Source of the DNA: Acidimicrobiales bacterium
GTDB taxonomy: Bacteria > Actinomycetota > Acidimicrobiia > Acidimicrobiales > RAAP-2
Direction: 5' to 3'
Length of the DNA: 64,000 nucleotides
Assembly (NCBI GenBank): GCA_025362585.1
Contig: JANYFR010000021.1
Coordinates: 1-64,000, forward strand
Within the stretch, counting starts at the first letter, position 1; every line of letters starts with the position of its first letter. The notes under the pieces are model-generated. The model was given only the letters and a program-made list of their open reading frames with translations, ran no database searches and was not told the origin of the DNA. The translations under genes and the position numbers were made by a program. Positions 22,228 to 30,348 of the stretch are shown in pieces.

Positions 22228-22902
22228 ATGAATCGTTTCAGCACCCGAGGTGTCGTTGCCGTGAGCATGATCGCGGCCCTGGGTCTCAGCACCCCGGCCG
22301 TCGCGTTCGCCGACACCACCACCACGACCGCCGCACCGTCGACGACCACGACGGTGTCAACGATGTCGACCACGATGGTCAAGGTCAACCACGCGAACGC
22401 CTGGCGGCAATGGCGTCACGCCGAGGAGGCCTACCTCGACGAGCTCAAGGTAATCAACCGAACTTTTCGCGCCACTGTCGAAGTCGCCCGCGACGCCTAC
22501 CGAGCGGCGATCAAGGCCTCGCGAGGCTCGAACAACGGCTCGGCCGCGCGACTGGCCGCGCGTGCCGCACTCACGCTCTCTATCGCCAACGCAATGGGCG
22601 CGCGCGCCACGGCCCTGACGTCCCTCGGAGCTCCTCCGGCGCCCCCGTCGGGTTCGGAGCGGTCGGCGTACATTCTGGCACTACAGGGAATCAACGAGAC
22701 GTACCGCACCACGGTCGCCGCCGCTGACGCGACCTTCGCCGCCGCGTTCGCCACGACCACGACCGGCGCCCAGCGCGCCACCGTTCGCGCCGCGTTGGAG
22801 CTGTCCATTGCCAACGCCGCCGTGGTTCGCGCCGCGGCGCTGACGACGCTCGGGGCGCCCCCGTCGTCATACTCGACATCGATGACGACCGCGGGCGCCT
22901 GA
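22228..22902 (+). CDS. Secreted Ala/Thr-rich protein with two copies of an approx. 65-aa repeat
   Basis: Signal peptide MNRFSTRGVVAVSMIAALGLSTPAVAFA, Thr-rich linker, then two alpha-helical repeats. Confidence 0.8.
   Translation: MNRFSTRGVVAVSMIAALGLSTPAVAFADTTTTTAAPSTTTTVSTMSTTMVKVNHANAWRQWRHAEEAYLDELKVINRTFRATVEVARDAYRAAIKASRGSNNGSAARLAARAALTLSIANAMGARATALTSLGAPPAPPSGSERSAYILALQGINETYRTTVAAADATFAAAFATTTTGAQRATVRAALELSIANAAVVRAAALTTLGAPPSSYSTSMTTAGA
22432..22638 (+). repeat. Protein repeat unit 1
   Basis: AYLDELKVINRTFRATVEVARDAYRAAIKAS...RLAARAALTLSIANAMGARATALTSLGAPP. Confidence 0.7.
22669..22863 (+). repeat. Protein repeat unit 2
   Basis: AYILALQGINETYRTTVAAADATFAAAFATTTTGAQRATVRAALELSIANAAVVRAAALTTLGAPP. 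Confidence 0.7.
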
Positions 22903-22914
22903 CCAACCGCAACC

Positions 22915-22957
22915 CGGTCCAGCGCGCGGCCCGTCCCGGGGGCGGCGCGCTGGACCG
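22915..22957. terminator. Strong stem-loop after the secreted-repeat gene (13-bp perfect stem)
   Basis: CGGTCCAGCGCGC ... GCGCGCTGGACCG; no clear U-tract. Confidence 0.5.
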
Positions 22958-23028
22958 CTGCTCTGCGTGACCGCGACTGGCGGTGATGAGAGAGTCGGGG
23001 TCACTTTGAACTCGCCCAACGCGCTCTT

Positions 23029-23106
23029 CACAATAGATATTCATCCACTTCACAGGAGTTTCCAAAGATCCGCCGATACTGTGGTGTTCCATAGAAGGGG
23101 ATCACG
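23029..23106 (+). promoter_or_regulatory. Upstream element of the second secreted-repeat gene
   Basis: CACAA...CACAGGAGTTT...TACTGTG...TGTTCC...GAAGGGGATCAC, matching the element at 22146-22227. Confidence 0.55.
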
Positions 23107-23478
23107 ATGAGCAGATGGGCCGTACGAAGCGTGGGCGCTCTGGCCCTCGTGATGTCCCTCGCCCTCGCGGCCCCGACCGCCGCCGTCGCGGGCAGTTCGC
23201 CAACGGTCACCATCGCTCCATTGTTATTGAAGGCGTACCACGTCGCGGAGAGGGCCTACCTCACGCAGCTCAAGACGATTAACGCAACGTTTTCGTTGGC
23301 CGTCGCGACCGCCAAGTCCAACTACGTCGCGGCCCTGTCGGTCGCGACGAGCGCCGCCAATCGGATCACCGCTCGAGCCGCGTTGCACCTGGCCATCGTC
23401 AACGCCACCGTCGCGAGGGCGACCGCACTGAGCTCCCTCGGTAAGGCGCCGGTCAACCCCAATCGGTTCCATCACTAG
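23107..23478 (+). CDS. Secreted protein with one copy of the same approx. 65-aa repeat
   Basis: Signal peptide MSRWAVRSVGALALVMSLALAAPTAAVAG followed by AYLTQLKTINATF...ARAALHLAIVNATVARATALSSLGKAP. Confidence 0.78.
   Translation: MSRWAVRSVGALALVMSLALAAPTAAVAGSSPTVTIAPLLLKAYHVAERAYLTQLKTINATFSLAVATAKSNYVAALSVATSAANRITARAALHLAIVNATVARATALSSLGKAPVNPNRFHH
23257..23451 (+). repeat. Protein repeat unit 3
   Basis: YLTQLKTINATFSLAVATAKSNYVAALSVATSAANRITARAALHLAIVNATVARATALSSLGKAP. Confidence 0.7.
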
Positions 23479-23539
23479 AGTTCAGATAATCGGGTCGTAG
23501 AACGTCAACCGCGATCGCCATTTCGGCCCAGTCGTTGCG

Positions 23540-23749
23540 CTAGTCCAGCGCCACGACGTCGAGCACCTCGTCGCGACCCGTCCGTCCCACCCCACGCCGC
23601 CCTCGGGCCCGAAGGCCTTCGCCAATCGTGCGAGTACCGTCGGCGATGGCCACGCAGTGAAAGTAGAGATGTTCTCCGGCGTCGGTGAGCAGCACGCCGT
23701 CGCCGCGGCGATCGTCGAAACTCGCGACCACGCCGGTGACGTTGCTCAA
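23540..23749 (-). CDS. Cold-shock-domain-like small protein, TTG start coupled to ribH
   Basis: GVVASFDDRRGDGVLLTDAGEHLYFHCVAIADGTRTIGEGLRARG resembles a cold-shock fold. TTGA overlap with the ribH stop. Confidence 0.65.
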   Translation of the reverse strand: MSNVTGVVASFDDRRGDGVLLTDAGEHLYFHCVAIADGTRTIGEGLRARGRRGVGRTGRDEVLDVVALD

Positions 23750-24285
23750 CGGGCCAGCGAGCCTTGACGCAGTAGTGACACCATCTCGAGGGCCGTCAAC
23801 GCCGACTCTCGTCCCTTGTTGGACGCGTCGGGCAACGACCGCTCCAGCGCCTGTTCGACCGTGTTGGTCGTGAGCACGCCAAAGACGATCGGGACGCGGG
23901 TGCTCAGTTGCACGTCCTGAACGCCACGCGCGCACTCGCCCGCTACCACTTCGTAGTGGCCAGTCTCACCGCGAATCACCGCACCAAGGGTGATGACGAC
24001 GTCGCGGGGCCGTTCCGCGTCGGCGTAGGCGAGAGCCGCGAGGGGGACCTCAAAGGCCCCGGGGACCCAGGCGACGGAGATGTCCGATCGGTCCACGCCC
24101 GCCCCGGTCAAGGTCGCGAGCGCGCCCTCCAAGAGCCTGGTCGTGATGCCACCGTTGAAACGGGCGCAGACGATGCCCACGCGCAGTCCCCGCCCTTGGC
24201 GCACTCCCTCGAGGTACTCGCCGACCTGGGCGCGAAAGGATTCGGCGATCGTGAGATCCAGTTCGGTGTCGTCACTCGACGTCAT
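23746..24285 (-). CDS. ribH: 6,7-dimethyl-8-ribityllumazine synthase
   Basis: VGIVCARFNGGITTRLLEGAL, VPGAFEVPLAA, GAVIRGETGHYE. Confidence 0.96.
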   Translation of the reverse strand: MTSSDDTELDLTIAESFRAQVGEYLEGVRQGRGLRVGIVCARFNGGITTRLLEGALATLTGAGVDRSDISVAWVPGAFEVPLAALAYADAERPRDVVITLGAVIRGETGHYEVVAGECARGVQDVQLSTRVPIVFGVLTTNTVEQALERSLPDASNKGRESALTALEMVSLLRQGSLAR

Positions 24286-25492
24286 CGAGGCCCCCGAGAA
24301 TGTGGCCGAGCCGCTCACGCTTCGTGCGCAGGTAGTCAATGTTGAACGCGGTCGGACTGCTCTCGAGCGGCACACGCTCAACGATGTTGAGTCCAAAGCC
24401 CTCGAGGCCGCCGTACTTCGAGGGGTTATTGGTCATGAGGCGCATACTGGTCACTCCAAGATCGACCAGGATCTGTGCACCGATGCCGTACTCGCGCGAG
24501 TCGACGGGGAGCCCGAGCTCAATATTCGCATCGACGGTGTCGCGACCATCCTCCTGAAGCGCGTAGGCGCGAATCTTGTGTCCGAGACCGATACCGCGGC
24601 CCTCGTGCCCGCGCAGGTAGACGACGACCCCCGTGCCCTCGGCGGCCACCTTCGCGAGGGCCGTTTCGAGCTGCGGACCGCAGTCACAGCGCAACGACCC
24701 GAAGACGTCGCCGGTCAGGCACTCGGAGTGGACCCGCACGAGCACGTCGTGCGCGCCGGCGATGTCGCCGTACACCATCGCGAGGTGCTGCTCGCCGTCG
24801 AGAACGCTCTCGAAGACGAAGACCTGGAACTGACCGTGCTCCGTCGGCAACGTCGCGTCGGCAATCCGCTTCACCAGTTTTTCGTGGTGACGGCGGTAGC
24901 GGATCAGGTCGGCAATGGAGATGATCGGGAGGTCGTGGGTCCGGGCGAACGCCTCGAGTTCGGGCAGGCGCGCCATGTCGGACTTGTCGGCAGTGACGAT
25001 TTCGCACAGGACGCCCGAGGGGTACTTGCCGGCCAGGCGACAGAGGTCGACCGTCGCTTCGGTGTGGCCCGCGCGCTTCAGCACGCCGCCGGGACGGTAG
25101 CGCAGCGGGAAGATGTGACCCGGCCGATTGAGGTCGGACGGTCGGGTCAGCGGATCGATTAACGCGCGCACGGTCGCCGCGCGGTCACTGGCCGAGATTC
25201 CCGTCGAGGTCCCGTGGCGATAGTCCACGGTGACCGTGAAAGCAGTGCGCTGCGCCTCAGTGTTGGCCACGACCATAAGGGGCAGGTCGAGGTCGTCGGC
25301 CCGCGCCGACTCGAGCGGCACGCAGAACACCCCCGACGTGTGCTCGAGGTAGAACGCCATGCTCTCGGGCGTCACGTCTTCGGCGGGCATGATGAGGTCG
25401 CCCTCATTCTCGCGGTCCTCGTCGTCGACGACCACGACCATGCCGCCACTGCGCAACTGAGCAATCGCCACTTCGATGGATGACAGAGCCAT
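24272..25492 (-). CDS. ribBA: Bifunctional 3,4-dihydroxy-2-butanone-4-phosphate synthase / GTP cyclohydrolase II
   Basis: DDEDRENEGDLIMPAE, HTEATVDL, RVHSECLTGDVFGSLRCDCGPQL. Confidence 0.97.
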   Translation of the reverse strand: MALSSIEVAIAQLRSGGMVVVVDDEDRENEGDLIMPAEDVTPESMAFYLEHTSGVFCVPLESARADDLDLPLMVVANTEAQRTAFTVTVDYRHGTSTGISASDRAATVRALIDPLTRPSDLNRPGHIFPLRYRPGGVLKRAGHTEATVDLCRLAGKYPSGVLCEIVTADKSDMARLPELEAFARTHDLPIISIADLIRYRRHHEKLVKRIADATLPTEHGQFQVFVFESVLDGEQHLAMVYGDIAGAHDVLVRVHSECLTGDVFGSLRCDCGPQLETALAKVAAEGTGVVVYLRGHEGRGIGLGHKIRAYALQEDGRDTVDANIELGLPVDSREYGIGAQILVDLGVTSMRLMTNNPSKYGGLEGFGLNIVERVPLESSPTAFNIDYLRTKRERLGHILGGLDDVE

Positions 25493-26478
25493 CAGACCTC
25501 CACGTCGATACGTATATCTTCGCCGATACGTCGTACGTCCACCACTCGGCCACGGCGAAGGGCGTCGATGGTCGGGGTCTGCAGGAGTTGCAAGGCGCCG
25601 CGGGTTCCTTGGGCCCCCGCGAACGCGGGCGCCTGATACCACACGACGTGGTTGACGAGACCGGCCGCGATGAAGGCACTCGTGGTCGTCGGACCGCCCT
25701 CGACCAACAGTTGCAAGACGTCGAGTCCGCCGAGTTCGTCGAGCACGTGACCGAGATCGCCACTCATCTCGAGACAGGGCCGCACTTTGGCCTCTTCGGG
25801 GGCTCGACCGAGCACCACGCGCAGGGGCTCGACCACGATGTCATCGAGTCGCGCCGTGAGCGAGGGGTCGTCGGAGCGGACGGTCCCGGCGCCGACGAGG
25901 ACGGCCTGGCTCTGGGCGCGCAGGACGTGCGCGTCGCGACGGGCTTCGGGCCCGGTGATCCACTGGCTCGAGCCGTCGGCCATGGCGACGATGCCGTCGA
26001 GCGTGCTCGCGAACTTCACCACGACGTAGGGCCGCCCGGTCACTCGATGCCAGATGTACGAGGCGAGTTGGGCGCGCACGAGATCCCCTTCGACGCCGAC
26101 CTCCACCTCGACGCCCGCCGCCCGTAGGCGCTCAATACCTTGGCCCGACGCACGCGAGTCCGGGTCGAGCGTGCCTACGATGACTCGCGCGACACCGGCG
26201 GCGATGATGGCCTCGACGCACGGTCCCGTCCGTCCAACGTGACAGCACGGTTCCAGGGTCACCACCATCGTGGCGCCCCGCGCCGCGTCGCCCGCCCGGC
26301 GCAGCGCCTCCACCTCGGCGTGCGACTCGCCGGGAACTTGCGTGTGACCCTCGGCGACGATGACGCCCGCCGCGCTCACCACGAGGGCGCCGACCCAGGG
26401 GTTCGGTGGGGCGAGGAAGCGGGCCTTTTCGCCCGCGGCGATCGCCATGGTCATGAGTTCGGAGGGGGCGAACCTCAT
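25492..26478 (-). CDS. ribD: Bifunctional riboflavin deaminase/reductase
   Basis: PPNPWVGALVV, HAEVEAL, TLEPCCHVGRTGPC; reductase domain VVKFASTLDG. Confidence 0.95.
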   Translation of the reverse strand: MRFAPSELMTMAIAAGEKARFLAPPNPWVGALVVSAAGVIVAEGHTQVPGESHAEVEALRRAGDAARGATMVVTLEPCCHVGRTGPCVEAIIAAGVARVIVGTLDPDSRASGQGIERLRAAGVEVEVGVEGDLVRAQLASYIWHRVTGRPYVVVKFASTLDGIVAMADGSSQWITGPEARRDAHVLRAQSQAVLVGAGTVRSDDPSLTARLDDIVVEPLRVVLGRAPEEAKVRPCLEMSGDLGHVLDELGGLDVLQLLVEGGPTTTSAFIAAGLVNHVVWYQAPAFAGAQGTRGALQLLQTPTIDALRRGRVVDVRRIGEDIRIDVEV

Positions 26479-27164
26479 CGCTGCGCCGCGCGGGCGGCCA
26501 CGCGAAGCGCGTGGGCCGCCTCGAGGGGGGCGGACCGGCCAAAGATCGCCGAGCCGGCCACGAGCACGTTGGCGCCAGCGCTCACCACAATCGGGGCCGT
26601 GGTGACGTCGATCCCGCCGTCGACCTCGATGTCCACGGGCAGGGCGTTGGCGTCGACTTCGCGCCGCGCCGCCGCGACCTTGGTCATGACGTCGCCCATG
26701 AACGACTGGCCGCCGAAGCCCGGAAAGACCGTCATCAATAGGAGCAGGTCGATGTCGCCGAGGAAGGGGGCGACGCTTTCAAAGGCGGTGTCGGGGTTGG
26801 CCGCCAGTCCGACGCGCAGCCCCAGGGCCCGGGCGTCTTCAATCAGTTTCGCGGTGCCCCCGATCTCCACGTGCACGGTACAGCCGTCGGCTCCGGCGTT
26901 GGCGAAGGCTTCCAGGTACCGCCCCGGCTCACTCATCATCAGATGACAGTCAAAAAATCGCGTGCTGTAGCGGCGCAGCGAGTGCACGACGGGCGGTCCA
27001 ATCGACACGTTCGGCACGAAGTGCCCGTCCATGACGTCGACGTGCAGCCAGTCAGTCTCGGCGTCGATTTCGCGCACCGCGTCACCCAATTCGCCAAAGT
27101 CCGCGGCCAGAATCGACGGCGCCACGCGCAGGGCTCCGGCGGGACCGGCCTCGATCAATGTCAC
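26475..27164 (-). CDS. rpe: Ribulose-phosphate 3-epimerase
   Basis: VAPSILAADFGELG, HVDVMDGHFVPNVSIG, VFPGFGGQSF. Confidence 0.97.
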   Translation of the reverse strand: MTLIEAGPAGALRVAPSILAADFGELGDAVREIDAETDWLHVDVMDGHFVPNVSIGPPVVHSLRRYSTRFFDCHLMMSEPGRYLEAFANAGADGCTVHVEIGGTAKLIEDARALGLRVGLAANPDTAFESVAPFLGDIDLLLLMTVFPGFGGQSFMGDVMTKVAAARREVDANALPVDIEVDGGIDVTTAPIVVSAGANVLVAGSAIFGRSAPLEAAHALRVAARAAQR

Positions 27165-27193
27165 GCGGTCAGCCTAGGTGGTCGACCCCTCCG

Positions 27194-28066
27194 CTAGGAC
27201 CACCGCGTGTTGTCCGCGTGGAGGCGCGCGCCCAGCCACCACGCGGAGGCCTCCATCATTCGAGCGCCCTCCGGATGTACTGCGTCGAGCACGACGGCGC
27301 CGTCGTGCAGACCGAGCAGCACCGCGCCGTCGCGCACGCCAATCGATCCCGACGCCACGTGACTATCGCTCCGGTGCACACGGCTGACACCGAGGCGGCG
27401 ACCCGCGACAAAACAGAACGCCCGACCGAGGCGCACCGTGCGGGCCGCTACCGCCGTGGTCATTGACGGGATCACGTGGTAGGTCTCATTCGTCAGTTTG
27501 GCGGCGTAGGTCGCTTCACCCTCCTGGGGTTTCGGAGTCGCGAGCAGGGTGCGCGACGCGAGGACCTCGAGCAGGGCCTCGGCGCCGAGGGCCGCCAGTT
27601 CGACTCGTAGGTCGAGCGCCGTCTTCGCGTCGATGGCGGTGCGCCGCACGAGGTGGACGGGACCGGTGTCGAGCCCCTCGTCGAGGCTCATGATGCTGAC
27701 GCCGGTCACGTCGTCACCGGCGAGAATGGCGCGTTCGATGGGGGCCGCGCCGCGCCACCGGGGCAAGAGCGAAAAGTGCACGTTGAGCATGGCGGTGCGC
27801 TCGAGCAGCGTTGCGGGAATCATTGCTCCGAAGGCGACGACGACGCCGAGCTCGACGTTCGCCACCTCGACGTCGCCCAGCGAGTGTCCGACGGGGATCG
27901 TCAGGTCCACGGCGGCCGCCTTCACCGCGCTCGGTTGGAGCGCGCCTCCGCGGCCCCGACGCCGGTCGGGACGAGTGATAACCGTCGCCACGTCGTGGCC
28001 CGCCTCGACCAGGGCCCGCAAGACGACCACGGCCGGTTCGGGTGTTCCGAGGAACGCGAGGCGCAT
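27194..28066 (-). CDS. fmt: Methionyl-tRNA formyltransferase
   Basis: MRLAFLGTPEPAVVVLRAL, LNVHFSLLPRWRGAAPIERAILAGDDVTGVSIM. Confidence 0.96.
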   Translation of the reverse strand: MRLAFLGTPEPAVVVLRALVEAGHDVATVITRPDRRRGRGGALQPSAVKAAAVDLTIPVGHSLGDVEVANVELGVVVAFGAMIPATLLERTAMLNVHFSLLPRWRGAAPIERAILAGDDVTGVSIMSLDEGLDTGPVHLVRRTAIDAKTALDLRVELAALGAEALLEVLASRTLLATPKPQEGEATYAAKLTNETYHVIPSMTTAVAARTVRLGRAFCFVAGRRLGVSRVHRSDSHVASGSIGVRDGAVLLGLHDGAVVLDAVHPEGARMMEASAWWLGARLHADNTRWS

Positions 28067-28073
28067 CGCTCGC

Positions 28074-28598
28074 CTACAGCAGGTGCAGGCCGTCGGGATC
28101 GTGGCTGGCGATCGGGAATCGGCGCTGGCGAAGGAGTCTCTTAGCCTCCTTCTTCTGATCAGCGTCGAGTCGCTCGATCAACAGGACGCCGTTCAAGTGA
28201 TCCATCTCGTGTTGAAAGATTCGACCCTCGAACTCGTCGGCCTCGATGCTGAGTTCGTTGCCGTCCAGATCGAAGCCCACCAGGTGAACGACGTTGGCCC
28301 GAGTGATATCCCAACTGAGGCCCGGCACCGAGAGGCACCCCTCCTCGTAGGTCCACTCGCCGTCGGTCTCGACGATGACCGGATTGACCACCACGACCGG
28401 GCCGTCGCCCTTGTCGTAAACGAACAGACGCTTCTGCACGCCAACCTGATTCGCCGCGAGTCCGACGCCCGGCGCCTCGTACATCGTCTCAATCATCGTC
28501 TCGGCGAGCACGGCCACTTTGGCGTCGATGTTCTCGATCTCGGTGGTCACCAGGTTCAGCACTGGGTCGCCGTACGTTCGAATGGGCAACGTGTTCAC
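28074..28598 (-). CDS. def: Peptide deformylase
   Basis: GVGLAANQVGV, EEGCLSVPG, QHEMDHLNGVL. Confidence 0.97.
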   Translation of the reverse strand: MNTLPIRTYGDPVLNLVTTEIENIDAKVAVLAETMIETMYEAPGVGLAANQVGVQKRLFVYDKGDGPVVVVNPVIVETDGEWTYEEGCLSVPGLSWDITRANVVHLVGFDLDGNELSIEADEFEGRIFQHEMDHLNGVLLIERLDADQKKEAKRLLRQRRFPIASHDPDGLHLL

Positions 28599-28639
28599 CC
28601 CACTACGATACCGCCCGCCACTTCACGCTTTGACGGGCG

Positions 28640-30346
28640 TTACTGCACCGCGACGCGAAGTTTGGCGAAGGGACGTTGCGCTCGACCCAGCGCGTCCACC
28701 AACGTCGCGACGTCCGGCGCACGCAGCTCGAAGCCCAGCGACGTCGGATGAACGCTCACGTCGCCGCCGAACTGTTCCACGAAGCTCGCCCCGCCCTCTC
28801 CCGTCACCTCGGCCCGCGCGCCAAAGGGTGACGCTCCGAGGTCGCGCGCCGTGGCGACGTCACCCTCGACGATCTCGTCGAAACGACCTCGCTCCAGTGC
28901 GCTGATCACCTCGTCGCCCCCCCGGCGCGTCTGGAGCACCACCAGGCCGCGACCCTCGCGCCGCGAGCCCACCAGCCGACCGGCCTTGCCCACGGCCACC
29001 ACGGCCTCGCGTCGAGCGGACTCGCGTGGCGCCAGCAGGTACTGGTCGAAGTCGACGAAGATCACGAGAGCGCTACGACGCACGCGCTGCCAGACCGCCT
29101 CGGTACCCACGACCACCCGTTCGAGGGGTCGCGCCGCCTCGCTCGACGCGGTCAGTTCGCTCACCGGACACGACAACTGGGCGGCGACGTCACGCGCCAG
29201 TGTCGTCACGCCTACGCGCACCCGCTTGAGATTCGTCGCACCACACGTCCGACAGAAGTTGGCCCGCGGCTCGTGGCGCGCCCCACAGGCGAGTTGGTCG
29301 CCGAACTCCTCCTCGGCCTGGGTGCAGTGCGCGCACCGCGCCAACTCTCCGCACGTGCGACAGGCGAAGAGACGTCCGGAGCCGAGGCGTTGCAACACGA
29401 CCGTCACGGCCAGCGCCTCGTTCCCGCCCAGGGCCCGATGGGCCGCGTCGAGCGACGGGCGCGACAGCACGCCGTCGTGGGGGTCACTCGTGCGGCGGTC
29501 CACGACCTCGAGCCGGGGCCACCCGCTGGCGACGTCAACCTCAATCTCGTAGGTCCCACGATCGAGCAGGCTCGGCGACGGGACCATCGAGGTACACCAC
29601 AGGGGGGCGCCGTCACGTCGGCAGCGCTCGCGGAGCATTGTGACGGCGTCCCAGGTCGGCGCGCCCGTGTTTCGATAGGACTCGTCGTCGGCGTCGACGA
29701 CCACGGCGCCGGCGACCCGGGGCACCGGGGCCAGAGCCGCCCCCCTCGATCCCACGACGACCGGCCAGCCCGCGCGCATACGATCCCACTGAGCCTCCCC
29801 CGCCGCCACGGCGAGTCCCCGCTGCTCGAGTCGTCCCCGCAGCCGTTGGGCCCAGGCCTCGGTGGGCACGAGCACGAGGAGAGATCCCTCGCTCGACGAC
29901 ACCCTCGCGTAGGCCCCGAGGATCAGCGCGAGGGGGTCGGTGTTCGGCGAGACCTGCAGGACCCCCGGGGCGAAGGCCGTGGCGACGTGGGCGACGGCCT
30001 CGGCGAGCGGCGCGGAGGGCGGTGGCGGCGTGATCGTCGTGACGAGTCGGCGCGGTGACGTCGCGATCAAGAGCCGCGAGAGCGGGCTGTACCAGCGCTC
30101 GCTGGCCCAGGCGAGCAGGTCCATGAGCGAGGGGGGCGGCCCGTACCCGAGCCACTTGACGAGCGGTTTCAGCCCCTCACTCCAGACGGCGTCGCCGGTG
30201 ACCCAGCCCCGCACCGAACGATGGTTGAAGTCGACGCGAACGCGGTCGCCGATGCCCACGAGGTCCGTAGCGTCGGTGACCGCGTAGTCGAAGGGTCGGT
30301 CGACCGGCGCCACCTCGGTGACCACCTGCACCGCGCGCGCGGTCAC
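28640..30346 (-). CDS. priA: PriA-like primosomal protein N' with degenerate helicase motifs
   Basis: N-terminal DNA-binding domain VAPVDRPFDYAVTD...VRVDFNHRSVRGWV; zinc motif CRTCGELARCAHC...CRTCG; no GxGKT Walker A. Confidence 0.82.
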   Translation of the reverse strand: MTARAVQVVTEVAPVDRPFDYAVTDATDLVGIGDRVRVDFNHRSVRGWVTGDAVWSEGLKPLVKWLGYGPPPSLMDLLAWASERWYSPLSRLLIATSPRRLVTTITPPPPSAPLAEAVAHVATAFAPGVLQVSPNTDPLALILGAYARVSSSEGSLLVLVPTEAWAQRLRGRLEQRGLAVAAGEAQWDRMRAGWPVVVGSRGAALAPVPRVAGAVVVDADDESYRNTGAPTWDAVTMLRERCRRDGAPLWCTSMVPSPSLLDRGTYEIEVDVASGWPRLEVVDRRTSDPHDGVLSRPSLDAAHRALGGNEALAVTVVLQRLGSGRLFACRTCGELARCAHCTQAEEEFGDQLACGARHEPRANFCRTCGATNLKRVRVGVTTLARDVAAQLSCPVSELTASSEAARPLERVVVGTEAVWQRVRRSALVIFVDFDQYLLAPRESARREAVVAVGKAGRLVGSRREGRGLVVLQTRRGGDEVISALERGRFDEIVEGDVATARDLGASPFGARAEVTGEGGASFVEQFGGDVSVHPTSLGFELRAPDVATLVDALGRAQRPFAKLRVAVQ

Positions 30347-30348
30347 TG

